DNA of 8,140 bases from Candidatus Sungbacteria bacterium RIFCSPHIGHO2_02_FULL_52_23 (lineage in GTDB: Bacteria > Patescibacteriota > Minisyncoccia > Sungbacterales > HO2-52-23), in the NCBI GenBank assembly GCA_001820655.1, contig MHQM01000041.1, positions 1 through 8,140 of the forward strand, in the 5' to 3' direction. The notes below the pieces were generated by a model that did no database searches, was not told the DNA's origin, and saw only the letters and a program-made list of their open reading frames with translations. Of this stretch, positions 1 through 6,257 are shown piece after piece (the stretch's first letter is position 1; every line of letters starts with the position of its first letter). The position numbers were made by a program, and so were the translations under genes.

Positions 1-529
1 CCATTTCCTCACGGCGGTAAGTAGCTTTCAGGTCACCCCTGATAGCCCTTCCCCCTGCCGATGCTACCAAGGCATTTGCTATCTTTTGATTATCTTCCGG
101 CCCCTTCCAGAGGTAAGGGATTCTCAAACGAGGGTGCTCTTCTCCTTGTTGATGTAAAATTACCAACAGAAGGATCACTAAGGGTTCTACAGGAGACACA
201 TAGGCGACATAGTAGTGTTCCTTATGGTGACTTCGACACTCACCGCTCCACTGCACTGTATCACCGACGACCCCCAGACGTACCGTAGAGGAGTAAGGAA
301 AAGAGGAAGAAACAGTAACAAATTCGATAGTGGTCTCGGGGAGATAGATACGATGTCTTGCATCCGATGTGCTACGTACTCCTGCCCGTGCGAGTTGATC
401 CAGCGCTAGCTTAATTATTTGCGGTAGATCGCTGTCGTAGAAATTTCCTATCTGTTGGTTTACGCGGGCTACGCGAGATGCATGTCTTTCGGACACTTCC
501 TGTTGTCTCCGGAGATCATCGAGACTCAT
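1..529 (-). CDS. Partial CDS (N-terminal 176 residues), unrecognised protein
   Basis: Reading leftward from ATG at 529-527, the frame stays open for 176 codons to the window edge, so the C-terminus is missing. I checked every codon and found no stop. A Shine-Dalgarno-like GAGAGG lies 7 nt before the ATG (537-542), and a good promoter lies upstream at 588-615. Both support this start. The protein begins MSLDDLRRQQEVSERH, a charged and probably helical N-terminus. Around residues 59-110 comes a region of alternating hydrophobic and polar residues that looks like beta strand. A short hydrophobic stretch (about 117-125, LVILLLVIL) is followed by a charged segment with PYLWKGPEDNQK (138-149). There is no signal peptide, and the hydrophobic stretch is too short to be a confident membrane helix. 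I recognise no family. Having its own promoter suggests it is transcribed separately from the operon upstream. Confidence 0.8.
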   Translation of the reverse strand, partial: MSLDDLRRQQEVSERHASRVARVNQQIGNFYDSDLPQIIKLALDQLARAGVRSTSDARHRIYLPETTIEFVTVSSSFPYSSTVRLGVVGDTVQWSGECRSHHKEHYYVAYVSPVEPLVILLLVILHQQGEEHPRLRIPYLWKGPEDNQKIANALVASAGGRAIRGDLKATYRREEM

Positions 530-587
530 GGGGTCGCCTCTCTTTCAATGTTTGGTGGGTGAATTTTGTGGACTTGCAACTTATCTT

Positions 588-615
588 AGTATAACATTCT
601 ATTATATTATGTCAA
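588..615 (-). promoter_or_regulatory. Sigma70-like promoter of the partial left-edge gene
   Basis: On the minus strand a perfect -35 hexamer TTGACA (615-610) is followed after 16 bp by TATACT (593-588). Transcription would start near 581, giving a leader of about 52 nt before the ATG at 529. The promoter sits between the end of the VirB6-like gene (631) and the next start codon, so the left gene has a promoter even though it lies co-directionally downstream of the operon. I see no hairpin with a U-tract between them, so read-through from the operon is also possible. Confidence 0.75.
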
Positions 616-630
616 GAATGCTGGCGCACT

Positions 631-2997
631 TTATGTGATAGTAAGCGTGATCGGCACGGTCGCTGTAGTATAACCATCGTTGACTTCTGCAGTGCAAGTA
701 TAGCTTCCAGGAGGAGCGGTTATTGTTCCAGAAAAACTGCCTGATGAAGTAAGTATAAGGCTTGGGGGCAGGGCACCAGTAGTGAGTTTCCATGTGTAAT
801 GCCCGCTTCCTCCGGAGACTGATAAAGATCTTGGATATTGAGTACCCGAAGGAACGCTTCCCGTGTGGCTGGCCGGAACCTTGAGCGGCGTGTGTACGGA
901 ATCCCAGTTGGTGGTACGCCACCCGCCCTGGCTTGCATCTCCGGCGAGTGAGCCTCTGAAGTAGCTTTCTAACTCTCTCAACTTGCTTTCTCCGAGCTCT
1001 TCTTTGAATTCGCGAAGACCTTTTATTTTCAATTGATCAGGGCTAAGTCCAACATTGGCGGGATCAGTAGGATCCGCTTGAATACTTTCTATATAATCAG
1101 TCATCGCTCCCTGTAATTTTCTGTTCTTCTGCCCTATGGCGCCCAAATCGCTACGGGAAGCGTTTTTCCAAAGCTCTCTAAGTACGAGATTGCTGTTCGG
1201 AACTGCATTAGGCCCGGTCAGGAAGTCTGCATTGATCCCCGACTTATCCGGAAGCTCTTTAAGCATCTTCGCGATCGCATCTGCATCGTTTTTGGCGCCT
1301 GGGACATTTTTCTCGGTCGCGAAATGCGGGAGTTTCTTCAAGATATCCTTTTGAAGTCCAAGCCGCGTGGCAAGCTTCACGACATCCCCTTCCCGTCCTT
1401 TCAGCGCGCCCATCTTGTTTTCATTTGCCGCGACGCGTCCGATTGCCGCTATATCTTCAGCAGATGTACTGCTTCGTAATTGTGCGGCAAGATACTGCTC
1501 ACTACCGTTTTTGAACTGATCCTCACGTTTCTTTGAGCGTTCGCGTTCTGCTTGGATATATTTTTCAGTTCTGCGACCAAGTGCGAGAGCAAGAGGGGTT
1601 CTGCCGATTGCGCCCATGGTTTTCTCAATATATGGCGCACCACGCAAAGCCGCTCTGCCGATGCCGCGGGCGGCAAAGCCGGTGGCGACTCCAAGGCCAA
1701 ATCCTGCGGCCTTGCGGCCGAGATTGAGTGCTACATCCGCAAAGTGTCCCGCGGTTTTGCGCGTCATATATACCGCGGCCCAGAGGAATACAAGGAAGAG
1801 GACAAGATTGAGCATCTTAAAGAAGTTTGCCGTGAAAGACATACTTGCAAAAAGCGCTTCGTTGCCGCTACGGTTTGTCTGCATCATCATGAGCGCCAGA
1901 TACAGCAGGAAGTAGAAGATGGGTGCTGTAAATGCCCAGTTGAAAAGCTCCCTGATCCAACGCGACCATATCTGGTCTCCGAACTTCGGGAAAGCGATGC
2001 CAAGAAACGCTATCGGAGCGAAAACTCCGATAAATACCATGGCGACCACGCGAAGCAGAAGAATAATGGCGGCCGAAAGCATAGCAAGAGATGTGAGAAG
2101 AAGGAATCCGCTTGCAATTGCCATATTGAAGATGCCGTTGAGCACACTAGCGTCAAGGCCACTGGCATGAATCCCCACGGCGACAAGAGTTGTTGCTAGA
2201 GCGCCCGCGATATTGACAACAACTGACATAACAATAGGTTTCATAAGGATACCGAGGAGCGGCGCAAGAAAGGCAACGGCATGAGCAGTTGGGGGGGCTC
2301 CAAGATTATTCCGCAACGAAGTCGGGATGTCTTCGCGCGGTTGGGGAGCGGTGGGTGACGGGAGACCCGCTTTCCAGAGTGTATCCGCCCCTTGCGTGGT
2401 GATTGCCTTGGTAACTTCATGGATTTGGGAGTTTGCGATAATCAGCTCCGCAATGCCTGTTTTAGCAGGCGTACAAGTGGTCGCTGTACAGTCGGGATAT
2501 AAGCCCATTTTTTGCGCAAAGGGTGCGGCAAGTGTGTTGCCGAGCGCAAATACCGTAGATACCAGGGCTAAGCTAAAATTAATCAGCAGTGCCACCATGA
2601 TGATCTTCACAAGGAATCTTTTCCCGCCAAGCTGGTCAAGATTGAAAATAATCGTGATCGCAATCCAAAGGAGAAGTAGGATGAATAATCCATTAGCAAG
2701 ATCACGCAGGATAAGCCATCCTTGCTGGACAACGATAAGTTGCCCTGGATTGACTGCTGTATTGAGAGCAAAAGCAAAACTCAAGAAGCCTCCTGCCAAA
2801 CCGAGCCCGATCGTGAGAAGACTTTGGAGCACGACCAAGATGCCGTATATCGCGAAAACAGTACCGAGGATTTCAATGCCCTTTTTGGCGACATAACCCT
2901 GCGCATGAACCGCGTGCGGCGCGATAGCTAATAGGATACCTGCGCATGCGAGGATTGAGAGTACTTGCCAGATTTTTTTATGCCGGAGGCGGTTCAT
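631..2997 (-). CDS. VirB6/TrbL-like polytopic membrane protein with C-terminal He_PIG-like domain
   Basis: This 788-residue protein is probably an inner-membrane channel component of a type IV secretion or conjugation-like system. Residues 1-32 look like a signal peptide (ending AVHA before QG). Hydrophobic segments follow at about 41-60, 61-80, 96-119, 128-152, 241-275, 289-312, 314-336, 352-373 and 391-411. The loop at 153-240 is probably extracytoplasmic and carries Cys170 and Cys175. A soluble, Lys/Arg-rich region (412-690) follows. The last 80 residues (about 708-788) resemble a putative Ig (He_PIG) domain: GGSGHYTWKL, then GALPPSL, SSGSFSGTITAPPGSYTC and a final VNDG. The order of membrane helices with a long soluble tail resembles TrbL/VirB6 proteins of CPR genomes; overall identity is weak and the assignment rests on architecture. 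The gene starts 8 nt after the preceding gene and has no clear Shine-Dalgarno sequence, so translation may be coupled. It could instead be a lineage-specific membrane protein only distantly related to VirB6. Confidence 0.75.
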   Translation of the reverse strand: MNRLRHKKIWQVLSILACAGILLAIAPHAVHAQGYVAKKGIEILGTVFAIYGILVVLQSLLTIGLGLAGGFLSFAFALNTAVNPGQLIVVQQGWLILRDLANGLFILLLLWIAITIIFNLDQLGGKRFLVKIIMVALLINFSLALVSTVFALGNTLAAPFAQKMGLYPDCTATTCTPAKTGIAELIIANSQIHEVTKAITTQGADTLWKAGLPSPTAPQPREDIPTSLRNNLGAPPTAHAVAFLAPLLGILMKPIVMSVVVNIAGALATTLVAVGIHASGLDASVLNGIFNMAIASGFLLLTSLAMLSAAIILLLRVVAMVFIGVFAPIAFLGIAFPKFGDQIWSRWIRELFNWAFTAPIFYFLLYLALMMMQTNRSGNEALFASMSFTANFFKMLNLVLFLVFLWAAVYMTRKTAGHFADVALNLGRKAAGFGLGVATGFAARGIGRAALRGAPYIEKTMGAIGRTPLALALGRRTEKYIQAERERSKKREDQFKNGSEQYLAAQLRSSTSAEDIAAIGRVAANENKMGALKGREGDVVKLATRLGLQKDILKKLPHFATEKNVPGAKNDADAIAKMLKELPDKSGINADFLTGPNAVPNSNLVLRELWKNASRSDLGAIGQKNRKLQGAMTDYIESIQADPTDPANVGLSPDQLKIKGLREFKEELGESKLRELESYFRGSLAGDASQGGWRTTNWDSVHTPLKVPASHTGSVPSGTQYPRSLSVSGGSGHYTWKLTTGALPPSLILTSSGSFSGTITAPPGSYTCTAEVNDGYTTATVPITLTIT

Positions 2998-3005
2998 ATG
3001 CGTGT

Positions 3006-4889
3006 TTATAGTGCTCTGAAGCGGTCGTAATCGGTTGTGCAGGTCGTATTGGTCTCGTTGATCTTAGCGGTAAGCCTGCCAAGTGCCTGCGTGATTCCGC
3101 TTCCGCTTGAGACGGCGGTGAGGAAATCGGTGCGCAGGGTGCCGATCTCATCGCGGAGTTTTACTAGTACATCACGTGCGCTTTCAAGCTGGGATTTTTG
3201 GCCTGCGTATGCCGGATCCCCGATTTTCTTTTCCAGCCACGCAATTACCGAGCCTGCATGTTGTTGTGCGCGGTTTGCCGAGCTTACGAGATTGGTGTTG
3301 GGGTCTGCGCCGGCGAGTCCCGGAGGCGCGCCTTCCCCCTCTATAATGATGGCTTCCGCATCGCTTAAGACGTTGGTGAGTCGCGTGTCAAGGACTTGGA
3401 TCTGGTCTATGTTTGACGTGGCCACGATCTGCGCGCGCAGATCAAAGATGCTCTTGATATCCTGATCCGTGCGCTGGAGAAGTGAAAGCTTGCGGGTGCG
3501 CTCTTGGATGAGCGTATTTTTTTGTGTTTTAAAATTATTGATATTCGTCTGCGTATTATTGATCGCTGTCCAATCGCACACGGTATCAGGAGAGCTGTCG
3601 CTGCATGCCGCTTTGAGCTCATCAAGTTTGTTCTGATAGTCCGTGATCTGTTTGTTGATAGCATCAATCTGCGCATCCAGGCTTTGGATTCTGGAATCAA
3701 GCTGGCTCTGTGCCGTCTGCAGGCGCAAAATACCGTCTTCAGCCTTGTTGGTAAGATACGTTGGGGTAAAGCCTGTGTCGGCTGGCGTGACCGGCGGCAT
3801 CTGTCTTACCTCGCGCGACTCCAAGATACCTTTTCCTGATCCCGAGCTTGCCTCAATGACTTTGTTGAGAAGTGCTGTGACGATCTGTGCGATGCTTTCA
3901 TTGAGTTCATCTGCGATCTGTGCGCGGCGTAAATCGGAAAACACCGCTTCGGGAAGTGCTGCCGAAAAAAGCGAGCCCGGGGTCTTGGTGTCGTAGGTGA
4001 CATCGCAAAATGAAAATGTCGGATTTTCGGGATCTGCATTGTCCGCCTTAATGCTTTGCTCCGGTTTGTTTTCTTTGCCCCACACCTGCTGTTGAGTTTT
4101 CAGATCTTCAGTAAGTGTCGCGGCATCTTGTGCGGAGACGCGCTGGCAGTTGGTATCGCGCGGCGTGGAAAATCCCATAAATCCGCTACCTTCCAAAAGT
4201 CTCTGCTGAAGAGAAACCTGCTTATTATCAGTCCGCTGTGCCTGCTCGTTGAGCGTGAGCATAAACGCGCCGTATGCGTTGTTTTGCGGCTCAAGCGCGA
4301 TTTTGAAAAACGCATTCCAGCCGCCCTGGCTGAAATTGCGGTAAAATCCCTCAATATTGTTGACAGCCTGGGTGGCGGTGCATGTCATACGCTGACGGAA
4401 ATTCCGTTGGGTGGAAGGGACTCCGATGGAGAGCTTGAGAAATGCGCCGATATTGCCGCAAAGATTGAGCCCCGTGATTTCGTTTAACAGCATCCCCGCT
4501 TCCGCGTCTGCGGTGCGGGTAAATTCGTCTTCAAGATTTTGGACAAAGTCCGCGTCCGTCCCCTGTATCCAGCCGAGGATCATATTGGTCATGGCGCGAA
4601 GAATGGTGTGAACTGCGATATACGCAAGCGTGTCCAACACATATTCTTTAAGAGTTTGTTTTGCGGTATTGGTACAGGTTATTTTTGTGGCTGATCTCAC
4701 GGTCTTATCGGCGACAGGCACTTCTTGTCCGGTGGGCGTCGGGGGAATCCCGCACTGCGCGCCTCCCGCTATATCGCCCAAGCCCGGGATTGCCGCAGAA
4801 ACAAAGCTGACCGGCGTAAAAAGCTGGGTCAAGACAGTACTCCCGAGGAGTATCGCATACGATATTTTTTTGGAGTATGAGCTATGCAC
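3006..4889 (-). CDS. Secreted cysteine-containing coiled-coil protein of the type IV secretion-like operon
   Basis: The protein has 627 residues and no family I can name. Residues 1-32 form a signal peptide (basic SKK, hydrophobic core, VSA before A). The mature part has nine cysteines (46, 72, 144, 170, 248, 295, 429, 438, 617), suggesting disulfides outside the membrane. Residues about 85-110 are a moderately hydrophobic helix (YVLDTLAYIAVHTILRAMTN). Residues 381-500 are rich in heptad-like Leu/Ile/Gln/Asp patterns, with IQSLDAQIDAINKQITDYQN at 401-420, and look like coiled coil. The start is GTG; no in-frame ATG gives a comparable signal peptide. It lies 5 nt after the stop of the upstream gene without a convincing Shine-Dalgarno sequence, which suggests coupled translation. 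Its position directly before a VirB6/TrbL-like gene suggests an extracytoplasmic partner of that channel, perhaps in the place of a VirB5/TrbJ-type component. That role is inference; I see no diagnostic motif. Confidence 0.8.
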   Translation of the reverse strand: MHSSYSKKISYAILLGSTVLTQLFTPVSFVSAAIPGLGDIAGGAQCGIPPTPTGQEVPVADKTVRSATKITCTNTAKQTLKEYVLDTLAYIAVHTILRAMTNMILGWIQGTDADFVQNLEDEFTRTADAEAGMLLNEITGLNLCGNIGAFLKLSIGVPSTQRNFRQRMTCTATQAVNNIEGFYRNFSQGGWNAFFKIALEPQNNAYGAFMLTLNEQAQRTDNKQVSLQQRLLEGSGFMGFSTPRDTNCQRVSAQDAATLTEDLKTQQQVWGKENKPEQSIKADNADPENPTFSFCDVTYDTKTPGSLFSAALPEAVFSDLRRAQIADELNESIAQIVTALLNKVIEASSGSGKGILESREVRQMPPVTPADTGFTPTYLTNKAEDGILRLQTAQSQLDSRIQSLDAQIDAINKQITDYQNKLDELKAACSDSSPDTVCDWTAINNTQTNINNFKTQKNTLIQERTRKLSLLQRTDQDIKSIFDLRAQIVATSNIDQIQVLDTRLTNVLSDAEAIIIEGEGAPPGLAGADPNTNLVSSANRAQQHAGSVIAWLEKKIGDPAYAGQKSQLESARDVLVKLRDEIGTLRTDFLTAVSSGSGITQALGRLTAKINETNTTCTTDYDRFRAL

Positions 4890-4894
4890 AGGGT

Positions 4895-5860
4895 TTATTG
4901 CGCTCTAGGTAGTTCGGCAGTGATACTCGCATGGAAAGCCGCAAGGGACTCGTTGAATTGATCGGATACGGTTACGCGCTCTCGGAGAGCTAGGATTGCA
5001 AGCAGGGGGTCTGTTTCAAGTCTTTGCATAAGTTCTACGGAGCGTTTGAACTTGGACAGGCTGTTGAGGGTCGCAAGATGCGAGTCGGCCAGGCGCTCGG
5101 GTACGCGCAGATTGCGGAGCTTGCTGATCGCGCGCTGGTATTCGGCAGGATAGTCGGCGATGTCATTGAGCGGCGTATAGTCCTGTATGTTTAAGGCGCG
5201 GACTATGACGTCCACTTCGTTTTCGCCTCTGCCGTTCAGCGTATCAAATATATTCGTATAAGACTCAAGATACGTATCAAGTATTTTTTTGGAATTACTG
5301 CGGTCTATTACGATATCTTTGGTCGTCCAGCGGGATGCATCGGCAAGGACGGATTGCTGGGAGAGTTTGTCCGCATACTGCTCAACCGCTTTGATATCAA
5401 TGGCGGCTTGTCCTCCTGCGACGATTTGGGAGACCGGCCCGCGGAGAAACGTGCGAGTAAAATCGCGGGTGTAGTTGGTCCCCGGGTCTTTGATAGTCGT
5501 ATCCATCGGAGTGGATGTCGCAAAGTGATCATTGGGACCTTTGATGGCGGGGTCCCGATCCATTTTTATCTCCTCTCCGTCGGGCGTACCGTCTCCGTCC
5601 GTATCGGCATTGGTGGCATCGGTCTGATAAATAATCTCTTCCCAGTTTTTCAGGCCGTCTCCGTCGCTATCCTCCCGAAGTTTTTCCAATTGTTCCTGGT
5701 GAAGTTTCAGTACTAGACCTTCGTCAACCGGCGTTCTTTGTCCCGCGGGCCTGAAGAATATGAGTTTCAGGAGGAATAATCCCGCCCCCACTGCCAAAAC
5801 AACGAGAATCAGCCTCGCTTTGCGGGATGTTGGCAGAAATCGCCAGAACTGTGTATTCAT
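4895..5860 (-). CDS. Membrane-anchored protein with two thrombospondin type 3 calcium-binding motifs
   Basis: This 321-residue protein has a short basic N-terminus, one membrane helix at about 17-37 (RLILVVLAVGAGLFLLKLIF) and a large domain that probably lies outside the membrane. Two acidic motifs, DSDGDGLKNWEE (64-75) and DTDGDGTPDGEE (86-97), match the thrombospondin type 3 / EF-hand-like calcium-binding repeat, where the Asp and Glu side chains bind the metal. The rest (about 130-321) is mostly helical and I do not recognise it. Start choice is firm: ATG at 5860 has a good GAGGTG Shine-Dalgarno sequence 9 nt upstream (5870-5875). That site lies inside one arm of a perfect inverted repeat. 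The gene is followed after 5 nt by the secreted coiled-coil gene, so it is the first of three tightly packed envelope genes. A structural or assembly role at the cell surface is likely, but the exact job is unknown. Confidence 0.85.
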   Translation of the reverse strand: MNTQFWRFLPTSRKARLILVVLAVGAGLFLLKLIFFRPAGQRTPVDEGLVLKLHQEQLEKLREDSDGDGLKNWEEIIYQTDATNADTDGDGTPDGEEIKMDRDPAIKGPNDHFATSTPMDTTIKDPGTNYTRDFTRTFLRGPVSQIVAGGQAAIDIKAVEQYADKLSQQSVLADASRWTTKDIVIDRSNSKKILDTYLESYTNIFDTLNGRGENEVDVIVRALNIQDYTPLNDIADYPAEYQRAISKLRNLRVPERLADSHLATLNSLSKFKRSVELMQRLETDPLLAILALRERVTVSDQFNESLAAFHASITAELPRAQ

Positions 5861-5862
5861 TT

Positions 5863-5883
5863 ATCCCCACACCTCATTAGGTT
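5863..5883. repeat. Left arm of a perfect 21-bp inverted repeat
   Basis: All 21 bases are the exact reverse complement of 6135-6155. The match ends at both edges, because the next base on each side does not pair. The arm covers the last codon and stop (5877-5879) of the GIY-YIG gene and the Shine-Dalgarno sequence of the next gene (5870-5875). Together the two arms enclose 251 bp, so the unit 5863-6155 is 293 bp. I see no target-site duplication outside the arms. Confidence 0.95.
5870..5875 (-). promoter_or_regulatory. Shine-Dalgarno site of the thrombospondin type 3 gene, inside a repeat arm
   Basis: On the minus strand GAGGTG stands 9 nt before the ATG at 5860. It is the clearest ribosome-binding site in the operon and fixes the start. 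Because it is within the inverted repeat, it would be fully paired if the two arms anneal in the transcript. Confidence 0.75.
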
Positions 5884-6134
5884 TGTAAGCTTTTCATGAT
5901 CCTTCGTTTCAGTTGATTCAATGCGTTTGCCCTTAACTTAAGATTGTGCTCTCTATACCTCGCATCGCTTTCCGATAGGTAGGCCTCATAGTATATGAGT
6001 TTAAAAGGGCGGCGGTTCCTAGTGGATGGTACAAGACCGCGATTGTGTAGAGAGAATCTTTGTCGTAGATCTGCGGTTGATCCAAGGTAAAGGTCGCCGT
6101 CCCTTTTGCTCTGTATCAGGTACACATAAAACAT
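5877..6134 (-). CDS. Stand-alone GIY-YIG endonuclease-like protein
   Basis: This 85-residue protein is close to the full length of small single-domain GIY-YIG proteins (UPF0213/YhbQ type), which have a nuclease fold and mostly unknown substrates. The visible signature is VYL (4-6) for GIY and YLG (16-18) for YIG, then an Arg-containing segment DLRQRF (22-27), HNRG (30-33), STRNRRPFKLIYYEA (37-51) and the likely metal-binding Glu62 in REHNLK. Tyr5, Tyr16, Arg24/Arg26 and Glu62 are all present, so it is probably active. The ATG is at 6134, directly against the right arm of the inverted repeat; there is no good Shine-Dalgarno sequence. It is the first gene of the minus-strand operon, 16 nt before the thrombospondin type 3 gene, although its function has no obvious link to envelope proteins. 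Such genes are common and often multicopy in CPR genomes. With inverted repeats at both ends it may be a small mobile cassette; that is inference. Confidence 0.9.
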   Translation of the reverse strand: MFYVYLIQSKRDGDLYLGSTADLRQRFSLHNRGLVPSTRNRRPFKLIYYEAYLSESDARYREHNLKLRANALNQLKRRIMKSLQT

Positions 6135-6155
6135 AACCTAATGAGGTGTGGGGAT
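6135..6155. repeat. Right arm of the perfect 21-bp inverted repeat
   Basis: This is the exact reverse complement of 5863-5883. It begins immediately before the GIY-YIG start codon. With the extended -10 element at 6163-6171, transcription on the minus strand would begin near 6156, so this arm would form nearly the whole 5' leader of the mRNA. On the minus strand it reads CACCTC at 6148-6143, complementary to the GAGGTG ribosome-binding site of the next gene. Confidence 0.95.
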
Positions 6156-6162
6156 GTACACA

Positions 6163-6171
6163 AGTATATCA
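6163..6171 (-). promoter_or_regulatory. Extended -10 promoter of the type IV secretion-like operon
   Basis: On the minus strand TGA directly precedes TATACT (6168-6163), giving an extended -10 element. No good -35 hexamer is found at 17 bp, which is acceptable for this promoter class. The predicted start is near 6156, next to the inverted-repeat arm. Confidence 0.55.
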
Positions 6172-6218
6172 CAATTTTTCCGCAATAAAGCCACATGTTT
6201 TCCCCAAAATGCTTATTT

Positions 6219-6230
6219 CATGCATGCATG
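6219..6230. promoter_or_regulatory. 12-bp perfect palindrome in the divergent promoter region, possible operator
   Basis: CATGCATGCATG is its own reverse complement. It overlies the place where a -35 element would be expected for the plus-strand promoter (-10 at 6246-6251), and no recognisable -35 is present there. A symmetric site at this position could bind a dimeric activator or repressor. It could also be a chance simple repeat of CATG. Confidence 0.3.
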
Positions 6231-6245
6231 TCTCCGGTTTTGAGT

Positions 6246-6251
6246 TATAAT
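6246..6251 (+). promoter_or_regulatory. Consensus -10 element (TATAAT) of the exported-protein genes
   Basis: A perfect TATAAT ends 6 nt before the ATG at 6258. The usual distance from -10 to transcription start would put the first base at or next to this ATG, so the mRNA would be leaderless or nearly so. No good -35 is visible, and no Shine-Dalgarno sequence precedes the ATG, which fits leaderless translation. Confidence 0.55.
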
Positions 6252-6257
6252 GCTCTT

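Noticed and set aside
61..409. Two short plus-strand frames near the left edge
   Set aside because: They overlap each other and lie antisense to the uninterrupted minus-strand frame (1-529), which has a promoter and ribosome-binding site. Their products look like random sequence.
601..631. Terminator after the VirB6-like gene
   Set aside because: No stem followed by a U-tract is visible on the minus strand; only AT-rich promoter sequence is found.
1552..2199. Plus-strand open frame of 215 codons
   Set aside because: It lies fully antisense to the membrane-spanning part of the VirB6-like gene. Its product is charged and low in order (many Lys, Glu, Arg, Cys) with no recognisable domain, as expected for a shadow frame.
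2327..2896. Plus-strand open frame of 189 codons opposite the N-terminal part of the VirB6-like gene
   Set aside because: It is antisense to clear membrane helices. Its composition is explained by the reverse complement of hydrophobic codons, and it has no motif.
5863..6155. CRISPR-like repeat pair
   Set aside because: There are only two copies, in inverted orientation, separated by a coding gene. There is no array and no cas gene.
6195..6257. Longer start for the peptidoglycan-binding protein
   Set aside because: The extra 21 residues lack signal-peptide character and would include the promoter -10 element. The start at 6258 gives a normal signal peptide.
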